Below, piece by piece: positions 1 through 6,635 of a stretch of DNA of 12,584 nt. The stretch's first letter is position 1, and every line of letters begins with the position of its first letter. The notes below the pieces were generated by a model. That model ran no database searches, was not told the origin of the DNA, and saw only the letters and a list, made by a program, of their open reading frames with translations. Source of the DNA: Rhodococcus sp. IITR03 (GTDB lineage: Bacteria > Actinomycetota > Actinomycetes > Mycobacteriales > Mycobacteriaceae); assembly GCA_001017865.1 (NCBI GenBank), contig LATQ01000001.1, positions 350,159 to 362,742 on the forward strand, read 5' to 3'. The position numbers were made by a program, and so were the translations under genes.

Positions 1-992
1 CTCACCCCTCTCGTCGCGATCGCCGTGGCCGTCGCGGACGGCCCGGAACTTCGTGAACACCCCGCCGAGCCACCTGTTCCCGGCCGAGTTCGCCGAGCGC
101 GCGAAGGCACTCGGCGAGGCCGCCGGTCTGAAGGTCGAGATCCTCGACGAGAAGGCGCTCGAGAAGAAGGGCTTCGGCGGCATCGTCGGCGTCGGCAAGG
201 GCTCGTCGCGTCCCCCGCGTCTCGTGCGCCTGTCCTACTCGTCGAAGAAGCGCAAGGCCCCGAAGGTCGCGCTCGTGGGCAAGGGCATCACTTTCGACAC
301 CGGCGGCATCTCCATCAAGCCCGCCGCCGGTATGGAGGCGATGACCTCCGACATGGCCGGCGCCGCCGCGGTCGTCGCGACCGTCGTGCTCGCCGCGAAA
401 CTCGGTGTCGCTGCCGACGTCACCGCGACCGTGCCGATGGCCGAGAACATGCCGTCGTCGACCGCGCAGCGTCCGGGTGACGTGCTGACCCAGTACGGCG
501 GAACCACCGTCGAGGTCATCAACACCGACGCCGAGGGTCGCCTGATCCTCGCCGACGCATCGTGCGCGCATGCGAGGACGATCCCGACTACCTCATCGAC
601 ACCGCGACCCTCACCGGCGCGCAGATGGTCGCCCTCGGCACCCGGACGCCGGGCGTCATGGGTCACGACGAGTTCCGCGACCGCGTGGCCGCGCTGTCCC
701 AGGAGGTCGGTGAGAACGGCTGGGCGATGCCCTTCCCGAAGGAACTGCGCGGCGATCTCGAGTCCCGCGTGGCCGACCTCGCGAACGTCTCCCCCCACCG
801 GTGGGCGGCATGCTCACGGCCGGCATCTTCCTGAAGGAGTTCGTCGCAGAGGGCGTGCAGTGGGCGCACATCGACGTCGCCGGCCCGGCCTTCAACACCG
901 GCGGACCGTTCGGTTACGTCGGCAAGGGCGGCACCGGCGTGCCCGTGCGCACGATGCTCGCCGTGATCGAGGACGTCGCCGCCAACGGATGA
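1..992 (+). CDS. pepA: Leucyl aminopeptidase (M17 family), 5'-truncated, frame-broken in this sequence
   Basis: This is a cytosolic zinc/manganese leucyl aminopeptidase that removes N-terminal residues from peptides; the 5' end lies outside the window. The family core is visible: [15 protein letters not shown] with metal/substrate-binding Lys and Asp (about 280-325), the SDMAGAAAV helix (about 346-370), and the signature NTDAEGRL (about 520-543) with its metal ligands and catalytic Arg. The C-terminal half reads [10 protein letters not shown], then [14 protein letters not shown], then HIDVAGPAF, ending at TGA 990-992. The reading frame breaks three times: near 40-46 (before [12 protein letters not shown]), at 557-559 (GACGC|ATCGTG, one G missing from an expected GCGATCG) and at 803-805 (GGG where GGGG restores WGGMLTAG). 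Each break rejoins the next frame with family-consistent sequence, so I treat this as one gene with base-calling deletions. A strong hairpin follows the stop. Family assignment is very secure; whether the symbol is pepA or pepB is convention. Confidence 0.93.
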
Positions 993-999
993 TCTCCCG

Positions 1000-1050
1000 C
1001 ACCGGTCCTCTCCCGACGGGCCCCGCCCGGGACGAGGGAGAGGACCGGTG
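1000..1050 (+). terminator. Hairpin terminator after pepA
   Basis: A perfect 15-bp inverted repeat begins 7 nt after the pepA stop: CACCGGTCCTCTCCC (1000-1014) pairs with GGGAGAGGACCGGTG (1036-1050) around a GC-rich 21-nt loop that can fold further. No T-tract follows, which is common in actinobacterial terminators. It should separate pepA from sucB. Confidence 0.75.
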
Positions 1051-1202
1051 TGATCGGCAACAGCGGAACCCCCGGTGTGAGGTGATCCGCCCCTCCCCGA
1101 ACATCACCGAAAGATAGGTGCAAGGATGGGAGGGGCCATGCCCCGCCGGTATCGGCCCGACCGAACACGTGAACCAGCAGGCACGGGGTTCCTGCCCCGC
1201 GC
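1051..1202. other. GC-rich upstream region of sucB without a recognised gene
   Basis: This part of the 298-bp pepA-sucB gap carries no convincing coding frame. It holds small GC hairpins, such as GGGGC-CAT-GCCCC at 1133-1145 and CGGGG-TTCCTG-CCCCG around 1185-1200. I do not recognise a known riboswitch core in it. It could be a structured 5' leader or simply promoter-distal DNA. Confidence 0.35.
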
Positions 1203-1238
1203 ACAATGGTCAACGACCACACAATGGTCGGCGACCAC
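1203..1238. repeat. 18-bp tandem repeat with two TGGTC-N3-GACCA inverted repeats, candidate operator
   Basis: Two adjacent 18-nt units, ACAATGGTCAACGACCAC (1203-1220) and ACAATGGTCGGCGACCAC (1221-1238), differ at only two positions. Each contains the inverted repeat TGGTC-N3-GACCA, and the two substitutions fall in the 3-nt spacer, leaving both half-sites intact. That pattern suggests protein binding on two helical faces upstream of sucB. The cognate regulator cannot be named from the sequence. The half-site TGGT/ACCA resembles GntR-family sites, but the spacing is wider than the usual TGGT-N3-ACCA. Confidence 0.55.
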
Positions 1239-1245
1239 GAGTCGG

Positions 1246-1251
1246 TACAAC
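1246..1251 (+). promoter_or_regulatory. Possible -10 element of sucB
   Basis: TACAAC lies just downstream of the tandem repeats and 39 nt before the sucB start. It lacks the final T of the actinobacterial TANNNT consensus, and no good -35 is visible; the second inverted repeat would overlap the -35 area. Weak call. Confidence 0.25.
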
Positions 1252-1290
1252 TCAACACACACGAACACAACCGTCGAGGAGTCAACAGAC

Positions 1291-3051
1291 ATGGCCTTCT
1301 CCGTCCAGATGCCAGCGCTTGGTGAGAGCGTCACCGAGGGAACTGTCACGCGATGGCTCAAGCAGGAAGGAGACACGGTCGAAGTCGACGAGCCCCTGCT
1401 CGAAGTCTCCACGGACAAGGTCGACACCGAGATCCCGTCGCCTGCAGCCGGCGTGCTGGTCAAGATCGTCGCCCAGGAGGACGACACGGTCGAGATCGGT
1501 GGCGAACTGGCCGTGATCGGTGACGCCGGTGAGGAAGCCGGCGGAGATTCCGCACCCGCTGCCGAAGAGGCACCGGCCGAAGAGGCTCCCGCCGAAGAGC
1601 CCGCCGCGGAGTCCGCCCCCGCGCAGCCCGCATCCTCGGGTGGCAGCGGCGAGGGCACCCCGGTCACCATGCCCGCACTGGGCGAGTCGGTCACCGAAGG
1701 CACCGTCACCCGCTGGCTCAAGGCCGTCGGCGACGAGGTCGCCGTGGACGAACCGCTCCTCGAGGTCTCCACCGACAAGGTCGACACCGAGATCCCCTCC
1801 CCGGTCGCCGGCATCCTCACCGAGATCACCGCGCAGGAGGACGAGACCGTCGAGGTCGGCGGACAGCTCGCCGTCATCGGCAGCGAGGCTCCCGCCCAGC
1901 AGTCCGCCCCGGCCCAGCAGTCCGCCCCGGCCGAGGAGAAGCCCGCGCCGAAGCAGGAGGCTCCGAAGCAGGAGACTCCGAAGCCCGCCGAGCAGAAGCC
2001 CGCCGCACAGCAGCAGGCCCCGAAGGTCGAGCAGGCCACCCCGGCTCCCGCACCGAAGCCGGTCGGAACCGCGGCGACGACCCCGAAGCCCGCACCTCAG
2101 GAGGAGTCCACCCCGAGCGGTGCGACCCCGTACGTCACCCCGCTCGTGCGCAAGCTCGCCTCGCAGCACGGCGTCGACCTGTCGACGGTCAAGCACCGGT
2201 GTCGGTGGCCGCATCCGCAAGCAGGACGTCCTCGCCGCCGCCGAGGGCGGCAAGGCCGCCGGTGGCGAGCAGCAGAAGCCTGCCGCTCCGGCCGGTCCGG
2301 CTCCGGGTGTCCGTCCCGAGCTCGCCAAGCTGCGCGGAACGACCCAGAAGGTCAACCGCATCCGCCAGATCACGGCGAAGAAGACCCTCGAGTCGCTGCA
2401 GACCACCGCGCAGCTCACCCAGACCTTCGAGGTCGACGTCACCAAGATCGCCCAGTTGCGGGCCCAGGCGAAGAAGACGTTCTCCGAGCGCGAGGCGTCA
2501 ACCTCACCTTCCTGCCGTTCTTCGCCAAGGCCGTCGTCGAGGCGCTGCGCGCGCACCCGAACGTCAACGCCTCCTTCGACGACGGCAAGAAGGAGATCAC
2601 CTACCACGCGGCCGAGCACCTCGGCATCGCGGTGGACACCGAGCAGGGTCTGCTCTCCCCGGTGATCCACAACGCCGGCGACCTGTCGCTGGCCGAGCTC
2701 GCCCGCGCGATCGCCGACATCGCCGAGCGTGCCCGCAAGGGTGGTCTCAAGCCCGACGAGCTGGCCGGTGGCACCTTCACCATCACCAACATCGGTAGCC
2801 AGGGCGCATTGTTCGACACCCCGATCCTCGTGCCGCCGCAGGCCGCGATGCTCGGAACCGGCGCGATCGTCAAGCGTCCGGTCGTGGTGATCGACGAGAC
2901 CGGCAACGAGTCCATCGGCGTCCGCTCGATGTGCTACCTGCCGCTGACCTACGATCACCGCCTGATCGACGGTGCCGACGCGGGCCGCTTCCTCAAGACG
3001 ATCAAGCATCGTCTCGAGGAGGGCGCGTTCGAGGCCGATCTGGGACTGTAG
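1291..3051 (+). CDS. sucB: Dihydrolipoamide acyltransferase (E2) of 2-oxoacid dehydrogenase complexes, frame-broken in this sequence
   Basis: This is the E2 core that transfers acyl groups from the lipoyl arm to CoA; in mycobacteria the equivalent protein is DlaT. The ATG at 1291 is supported by a GAGGAG ribosome site (1276-1281) and by starting directly on the first lipoyl domain. Domains in order: lipoyl domain 1 (residues ~4-77, lipoyl Lys43 in STDKVDTE), acidic Ala/Pro/Glu linker, lipoyl domain 2 (~125-197, Lys163 in the same motif), long Pro/Ala/Gln/Lys linker, E3-binding domain (from ~281, [12 protein letters not shown] to [12 protein letters not shown]), then the catalytic domain with DHRLIDG (corrected His557, Asp561). 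Corrected length is about 587 aa. The frame breaks at 2193-2194 (AAGCACC where AAGGGCACC gives KGTGVGG; two G missing) and at 2494-2495 (GAGGCGTC where GAGGGCGTC gives EGVNLTF). The deletions sum to three, so the original frame returns. lipB and lipA downstream make its cofactor. Calling it sucB or dlaT is a naming choice. Confidence 0.95.
   Translation: MAFSVQMPALGESVTEGTVTRWLKQEGDTVEVDEPLLEVSTDKVDTEIPSPAAGVLVKIVAQEDDTVEIGGELAVIGDAGEEAGGDSAPAAEEAPAEEAPAEEPAAESAPAQPASSGGSGEGTPVTMPALGESVTEGTVTRWLKAVGDEVAVDEPLLEVSTDKVDTEIPSPVAGILTEITAQEDETVEVGGQLAVIGSEAPAQQSAPAQQSAPAEEKPAPKQEAPKQETPKPAEQKPAAQQQAPKVEQATPAPAPKPVGTAATTPKPAPQEESTPSGATPYVTPLVRKLASQHGVDLSTVKHRCRWPHPQAGRPRRRRGRQGRRWRAAEACRSGRSGSGCPSRARQAARNDPEGQPHPPDHGEEDPRVAADHRAAHPDLRGRRHQDRPVAGPGEEDVLRARGVNLTFLPFFAKAVVEALRAHPNVNASFDDGKKEITYHAAEHLGIAVDTEQGLLSPVIHNAGDLSLAELARAIADIAERARKGGLKPDELAGGTFTITNIGSQGALFDTPILVPPQAAMLGTGAIVKRPVVVIDETGNESIGVRSMCYLPLTYDHRLIDGADAGRFLKTIKHRLEEGAFEADLGL
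1894..1929 (+). repeat. 18-bp tandem duplication in the sucB linker
   Basis: GCCCAGCAGTCCGCCCCG occurs twice in a row (1894-1911 and 1912-1929), encoding the repeated AQQSAP of the flexible linker after lipoyl domain 2. It is an in-frame linker repeat and a likely site of length variation between strains. Confidence 0.8.
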
Positions 3052-3086
3052 GTTCCCGGGATCCGGACTACCCGTCCGGACGACCT

Positions 3087-3123
3087 CCGACGGGGCATCA
3101 CGCTGCGGTGATGCCCCCGTCGG
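3087..3123 (+). terminator. Hairpin terminator after sucB
   Basis: CCGACGGGGCATCAC (3087-3101) pairs with GTGATGCCCCCGTCGG (3108-3123) across a 6-nt loop. The only defect is GGGG facing CCCCC, a one-base bulge that a missing G would explain. It lies 35 nt after the sucB stop and ahead of the lipB promoter. Confidence 0.75.
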
Positions 3124-3164
3124 CGTCCGCGCCACAGCGGGTGCCCTCCCCCTGCGGTGCGGCG

Positions 3165-3170
3165 TAGAGT
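3165..3170 (+). promoter_or_regulatory. -10 hexamer of lipB (leaderless)
   Basis: TAGAGT fits the TANNNT -10 consensus and ends 8 nt before the lipB ATG at 3179. No Shine-Dalgarno sequence is present in the gap. Transcription would begin at or next to the start codon, giving a leaderless mRNA. Confidence 0.6.
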
Positions 3171-3178
3171 TCAGGAAC

Positions 3179-3958
3179 ATGAGTGATCCCTCGTCTTCCG
3201 CCCGTTCCGATTCGGCTCCCGTCGCCGTCGTACGGCTGGGAACCCTCGGTTATCTCGAGGCCTGGGAGAGGCAGCGCGAACTCGCGAACGAGCGCGCCGA
3301 CGGCATCGGCGCCGACACCCTGCTGCTGCTCGAACACCCGCCCGTCTATACGGCCGGGCGCCGCACCGAGGACGGCGATCGCCCCACCGACGGCACGCCC
3401 GTCATCGACGTCGACCGCGGCGGCAAGATCACCTGGCACGGCCCCGGACAGCTCGTGGGTTACCCCATCGTCAAGCTCGCCGAGCCGATCGACGTGGTCG
3501 GCTACGTGCGTCGCATCGAGCAGGGTCTGATCCGCGTCTGCACCGATATGGGCCTGACCTGCGGCCGTGTGGAGGGACGTTCCGGCGTCTGGCTCCCCGC
3601 CGAGCTGCGCGACGGGCACTGGCTCCCCGAACGCAAGATCGCCGCGATCGGTATCCGGGTGCAGCGTGGGGTCGCCATGCACGGCTTCGCTCTCAACTGC
3701 AATTCGGCTCTCGACGCGTTCGACTCGATCGTCCCGTGCGGCATCCGCGACGCCGGAGTCGCGTCGCTCACCGGCGAACTCGGCCGGGAGGTCACCGTCG
3801 ACGACGTGATCCCGGCCGTCACCGAGGCCGTCATCGCTGCTCTCGACGGTCGAATCCCCGTGACCGAGTGCGACATCGAGCGGGTCACCTTCGAGCAGGC
3901 GGTCGGGACGTCCGGAATTCCCACCACCACCCCGGAATTCACGACGCACCGGTTCTGA
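3179..3958 (+). CDS. lipB: Octanoyl-[acyl-carrier-protein]:protein N-octanoyltransferase (lipoate biosynthesis)
   Basis: LipB moves octanoate from acyl carrier protein to the lipoyl-domain lysine of E2 or GcvH proteins, the first step of lipoate assembly. The 259-aa frame is intact. It contains [15 protein letters not shown], the substrate-pocket loop [17 protein letters not shown] (about residues 80-96), GRSGVWL, the catalytic lysine in ERKIAAIGI (Lys153) and the catalytic cysteine in IVPCGIRD (Cys187), preceded by HGFALNCN. The ATG at 3179 is preferred over upstream in-frame starts because those would run through the sucB terminator, and because a TAGAGT -10 lies 8 nt ahead. The N-terminal ~15 Ser-rich residues are an extension before [13 protein letters not shown]. 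lipA follows after 54 nt. Confidence 0.95.
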   Translation: MSDPSSSARSDSAPVAVVRLGTLGYLEAWERQRELANERADGIGADTLLLLEHPPVYTAGRRTEDGDRPTDGTPVIDVDRGGKITWHGPGQLVGYPIVKLAEPIDVVGYVRRIEQGLIRVCTDMGLTCGRVEGRSGVWLPAELRDGHWLPERKIAAIGIRVQRGVAMHGFALNCNSALDAFDSIVPCGIRDAGVASLTGELGREVTVDDVIPAVTEAVIAALDGRIPVTECDIERVTFEQAVGTSGIPTTTPEFTTHRF

Positions 3959-3971
3959 GGGGCGGTCGCAC

Positions 3972-3997
3972 CCGCCGGGTCCGGGCGGGACCGGCGG
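3972..3997 (+). terminator. Imperfect hairpin between lipB and lipA
   Basis: CCGCCGGGTCC (3972-3982) pairs with GGACCGGCGG (3988-3997), with one extra G in the 5' arm. It lies 14 nt after the lipB stop and immediately before the lipA -10 element, so it could be a weak terminator or attenuating hairpin. The single-base mismatch is of the same kind as the coding frame breaks. Confidence 0.45.
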
Positions 3998-3999
3998 CG

Positions 4000-4005
4000 T
4001 ACGAT
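4000..4005 (+). promoter_or_regulatory. -10 hexamer of lipA (leaderless)
   Basis: TACGAT matches TANNNT and ends 7 nt before the lipA GTG at 4013. No well-spaced Shine-Dalgarno is visible: the only purine stretch (GAGGG, 4006-4010) is just 2 nt from the start. This suggests that lipA has its own leaderless promoter in addition to any readthrough from lipB. Confidence 0.55.
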
Positions 4006-4012
4006 CGAGGGC

Positions 4013-5022
4013 GTGACTGTGGCCCCAGAAGGACGCAAGCTGCTGCGGATCGAGACCCGAAACGCGCAGACGCCGATCGAACGCAAACCCAACTGGATCA
4101 AGACCCGGGCGAAGATGGGCCCGGAGTACACCGACCTCAAGGGCCTGGTGCGACGCGAAGGTCTGCACACGGTCTGTGAGGAAGCCGGTTGTCCCAACAT
4201 CTACGAGTGCTGGGAAGACCGCGAGGCGACATTCCTCATCGGTGGCGAGCAGTGCACCCGTCGCTGTGACTTCTGCCAGATCGACACCGGTAAGCCCGCC
4301 GCGCTCGACCGCGACGAGCCGCGCCGTGTCGCCGAGTCGGTCCGCTCGATGGGTCTGCGCTACTCCACGATCACCGGCGTCGCCCGCGACGATCTGCCGA
4401 CGGCGGTGCATGGCTGTACGCCGAGACGGTGAAGCAGATCCACGCGCTCAATCCGGGCACCGGCGTCGAGAACCTCATCCCCGACTTCAACGGCAAGCCC
4501 GACCTGCTGCAGGAAGTCTTCGAGTCGCGTCCCGAGGTGCTCGCCCACAACGTCGAGACCGTGCCGCGGATCTTCAAGCGCATCCGTCCGGCCTTCCGCT
4601 ACGAGCGGTCGCTCGATGTGATCCGGCAGGCCCGCGATTTCGGACTGGTCACCAAGTCCAACCTCATCCTCGGCATGGGCGAGACCCCCGAGGAGGTCAC
4701 CGAAGCGCTGCACGACCTGCACGACGCCGGCTGCGACATCATCACGATCACCCAGTACCTGCGGCCCTCCCCGCTGCACCATCCGGTCGAGCGCTGGGTC
4801 AAGCCGCAGGAGTTCGTCGATCACTCCGAGACGGCCCGCGAGATCGGGTTCGCCGGTGTGATGGCCGGGCCGCTGGTGCGTTCGTCGTACCGCGCCGGTC
4901 GCCTGTACGCGCAGGCGATGGCTCACCACGGACGCGAACTTCCCGCCGACCAGGCGCATCTCGCCGAGGAGGGCACGGCGTCCCAGGAAGCCGGCGCCGT
5001 TCTCGCGCGCTTCGGCAACTGA
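4013..5022 (+). CDS. lipA: Lipoyl synthase (radical SAM), frame-broken once in this sequence
   Basis: LipA inserts two sulfurs into the protein-bound octanoyl chain made by LipB, using S-adenosylmethionine and two 4Fe-4S clusters. The auxiliary-cluster motif C-x4-C-x5-C (Cys55, Cys60, Cys66 in [12 protein letters not shown]) and the radical-SAM motif C-x3-C-x2-C (Cys81, Cys85, Cys88 in CTRRCDFC) are both complete. The C-terminal RSSY motif ([11 protein letters not shown]), whose serine ligates the auxiliary cluster in this family, is also present. The GTG at 4013 is chosen for its position relative to the -10 element and its normal N-terminus. The frame breaks at about 4399: CTGCCGACGG is seen where CTGCCGGACGG restores [14 protein letters not shown]. 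Corrected length is about 336 aa, normal for actinobacterial LipA. The protein ends at 5022, followed by a perfect hairpin. Confidence 0.95.
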
Positions 5023-5054
5023 CCTCGCGCCGCTCGTCGCGGCAGGTCCTCAGG

Positions 5055-5092
5055 CGGCCCCGGTGGTGGTAAACGTGCCACCACCGGGGCCG
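5055..5092 (+). terminator. Perfect hairpin terminator after lipA
   Basis: CGGCCCCGGTGGTGG (5055-5069) and CCACCACCGGGGCCG (5078-5092) form a perfect 15-bp stem with an 8-nt loop. It begins 32 nt after the lipA stop. Its 3' arm directly abuts the -10 hexamer of the next gene (5093-5098), so terminator and promoter are packed without a gap. Confidence 0.8.
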
Positions 5093-5098
5093 TATCCT
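5093..5098 (+). promoter_or_regulatory. -10 hexamer of the DUF4191 gene (leaderless)
   Basis: TATCCT fits TANNNT and ends 7 nt before the ATG at 5106, with no Shine-Dalgarno sequence between. It touches the 3' arm of the lipA terminator; any -35 contact would lie inside the hairpin DNA. Confidence 0.6.
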
Positions 5099-5105
5099 TG
5101 AGTAC

Positions 5106-5846
5106 ATGGCGAAGGGCAGCAAGACCGACAAGGAAGCGAAGGCTGCGGCGAAGGCCGCGCGCAAGCAGGCGTCGAAGGAGCGTCGAACCCAGCTGTGGCA
5201 GGCGTTCCAGATCCAGCGCAAGGAGGACAAGGCACTCCTGCCGTGGATGATCGGTGCCCTCGTCGGTTCGATCGTGGTGTTCTTCGTCGTCGGCCTGATC
5301 TTCGGCATCCAGTGGTTCCTGCTGCCGGTCGGTATCCTCGTCGGCGTCCTGTTGGCCTTCATCATCTTCGGGCGCCGCGTGCAGAAGAGCGTGTACGCGA
5401 AGGCCGACGGCCAGGCCGGTGCGGCCGCGTGGGCGCTCGACAACCTGCAGGGCGCGTGGCGCGTGAGTCAGGCGGTCGCGGGCACTACCCAGCTCGACGC
5501 CGTGCACCGCGTCATCGGACGTCCCGGCATCATCCTCGTCGGTGAGGGCAACCCCGGTCGCGTGAAGGGCCTGATGGCCCAGGAGAAGAAGCGGGTCGCG
5601 CGTCTCGTCGGCGACACCCCGATCTACGAGTTCGTCGTCGGCAACGAGGAGGGCCAGATTCCGCTCTCCCAGTTGCAGAAGCGTCTGAACAAGCTGCCTC
5701 GCAACATCGACACCAAGCGGATGGACACCATCGAGGGTCGCCTGTCCGCGCTGAGCACGAAGAAGTCCGGGCCGGCCATGCCCAAGGGTCCGCTTCCCGC
5801 CGGTGCGAAGATGCGCAGCGTGCAGCGCACCATGCGCCGCCGCTGA
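5106..5846 (+). CDS. DUF4191 family two-helix membrane protein
   Basis: This is an intact 246-aa protein of unknown function, matching in position and architecture the conserved Rv2219-type protein downstream of lipA in mycobacteria. A Lys/Ala-rich, highly charged N-terminus (residues 1-44) precedes two predicted membrane helices: about 46-66 (PWMIGALVGSIVVFFVVGLIF) and about 70-89 (WFLLPVGILVGVLLAFIIFG). A soluble C-terminal domain of about 150 residues follows, containing GRPGIILVGEG and a basic tail ending RTMRRR. The topology suggests both termini are cytoplasmic. The ATG is supported by the -10 element just upstream. The gene converges on the RDD gene across a shared hairpin. Conserved synteny with lipA and glnA is seen, but I infer no function. 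Confidence 0.88.
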   Translation: MAKGSKTDKEAKAAAKAARKQASKERRTQLWQAFQIQRKEDKALLPWMIGALVGSIVVFFVVGLIFGIQWFLLPVGILVGVLLAFIIFGRRVQKSVYAKADGQAGAAAWALDNLQGAWRVSQAVAGTTQLDAVHRVIGRPGIILVGEGNPGRVKGLMAQEKKRVARLVGDTPIYEFVVGNEEGQIPLSQLQKRLNKLPRNIDTKRMDTIEGRLSALSTKKSGPAMPKGPLPAGAKMRSVQRTMRRR

Positions 5847-5860
5847 TCTTCCGAAGTACG

Positions 5861-5901
5861 CCGGAGGCCGCCTCTCGTCCCGGGGACGAAGGCGGCCTCG
5901 G
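5861..5901. terminator. Bidirectional hairpin between converging DUF4191 and RDD genes
   Basis: CCGGAGGCCGCC (5861-5872) pairs with GGCGGCCTCGG (5891-5901) with one unpaired base, and the loop contains a further TCGTCC/GGACGA pairing. It sits between two convergent stop codons (5846 and 5952), so it can serve both strands. The unpaired base again fits a missing C in the 3' arm (CTCCGG). Confidence 0.7.
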
Positions 5902-5951
5902 TGTATGCGGAGCAGTTTTCGGGTGATCGGCTCGAACGGACGCGTGCGCGG

Positions 5952-6425
5952 TCAGCGCGAACGGACGACCGCGGTGCCCGTGGCGCGATCCTGCAGGCCG
6001 CGACGTCGATGTCGGTGACGAGCGCCGGGGCGATGAACACCAGCAGCACCTGACGTGCGAGCGCGCGCACGATGCCGACCCGCACGGGGGCGTCCACTCG
6101 CACGACCTGCAGTCCGGCGACGAACTGGCCGGGGGTGAACGAGAACAGGCTCACGCATCCCACGCCCACCACGAACCAGATGATGAGGGTGTACGACGAC
6201 AGCAGCGGCTCTCGAGCGGGTTGCCACCGACGAGGCCGGCGGCGATCGCCATGGACATGAACCAGTCGACCGCGAGGGCGAGGACCCGGCGGACGGTGGG
6301 CACCATGGAGCCGGGGCCGTGTTCGGGGAGGCCGAGCAGTTGCCCGGGATAGTCCTGCTCCTGCTGGAGACCTTTGGGAAGCGCCGCAGCAGGCCCGGAA
6401 AGCCAACTGCCGTCATGCGTGCCAT
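5952..6425 (-). CDS. RDD family membrane protein, frame-broken in this sequence
   Basis: This is a small membrane protein of the RDD family, about 158 aa after correction, at the place of Rv2219A in the mycobacterial order. In pieces it reads MARMTAVGFPGLLRRFPK, then VRRVLALAVDWFMSMAIAAG (RDD signature and first helix), then YTLIIWFVVGVGCVSLFSF (second helix) followed by TPGQFVAGLQVVRVDA, then a third hydrophobic segment with VLLVFIAPALVTDID, and a C-terminus GLQDRATGTAVVRSR. Three breaks are needed: about 6370 (AAGGTC for AAGGGTC), about 6208-6215 (one base lost near CTCGAGAGCC) and about 6004 (GACGTCGC for GACGGTCGC). The start at 6425 has a TATCCT -10 element six bases upstream. RDD proteins are often linked to transport or stress, but function here is unknown. 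Three breaks in 474 bp lower certainty about exact ends, not about family. Confidence 0.8.
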   Translation of the reverse strand: MARMTAVGFPGLLRRFPKVSSRSRTIPGNCSASPNTAPAPWCPPSAGSSPSRSTGSCPWRSPPASSVATRSRAAAVVVHPHHLVRGGRGMREPVLVHPRPVRRRTAGRASGRPRAGRHRARARTSGAAGVHRPGARHRHRRRGLQDRATGTAVVRSR

Positions 6426-6431
6426 GGCACC

Positions 6432-6437
6432 AGGATA
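6432..6437 (-). promoter_or_regulatory. -10 hexamer of the RDD gene (leaderless)
   Basis: On the minus strand TATCCT is followed by six bases (GGTGCC) and then the ATG at 6425. No Shine-Dalgarno is present. The layout matches that of the DUF4191 gene, which has the same hexamer. Confidence 0.55.
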
Positions 6438-6524
6438 AGCTCTCATGGGCGGACCAGCGTCGACCCGTGTTGGCCGCGGTGACTTATACCACCTTTTCGA
6501 CCTCACAGCAGGACGAAAGCATGT

Positions 6525-6540
6525 GTAACACCCGCGAAAC
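6525..6540 (+). promoter_or_regulatory. GlnR-binding box upstream of glnA
   Basis: GTAAC-ACCCGC-GAAAC matches the actinobacterial GlnR consensus GTnAC-N6-GnAAC at every defined position. It lies 96 bp before the glnA start and just upstream of the candidate -35, the usual place for an activating OmpR-type regulator. A second, degenerate copy may lie about 22 bp further upstream (TCAC near 6503 and GAAA near 6515), but its spacing is off. GlnR control of glnA is established in mycobacteria and Streptomyces; its operation here is inferred from the site. Confidence 0.8.
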
Positions 6541-6546
6541 ATAGGC

Positions 6547-6576
6547 TTGATGGACGGGCAACACCAGATCCATAAC
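6547..6576 (+). promoter_or_regulatory. Candidate glnA promoter
   Basis: TTGATG (6547-6552) and CATAAC (6571-6576) are separated by 18 bp and lie directly downstream of the GlnR box. A TANNNT alternative, TAACGT, overlaps at 6573-6578. This would leave a 5' untranslated region of about 50 nt before the GTG start. Confidence 0.45.
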
Positions 6577-6635
6577 GTCTGATCCGACGCAGGCGCCCAG
6601 CACCCATGGCGCGCACCGACTGAAGGAGCACAAGC

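Noticed and set aside
1126..1290. In-frame extension of sucB upstream to an ATG at 1126
   Set aside because: It would put about 55 non-family residues before the lipoyl domain and run through the candidate operators; the ATG at 1291 has a good ribosome site.
2972..3178. Upstream start for lipB inside sucB
   Set aside because: The extension reads through the sucB 3' end and its terminator hairpin and encodes Arg/Ser-rich sequence foreign to LipB.
1282..3180. Long open frame antisense to sucB (632 codons), and similar long antisense frames over glnA (7166-8470), lipB (3098-4411) and katG (9899-11089)
   Set aside because: They are mirror images of strongly coding sense strands in high-GC DNA. 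The translations are Arg/Gly/Leu-rich with no recognisable domains, and the sense genes are unambiguous.
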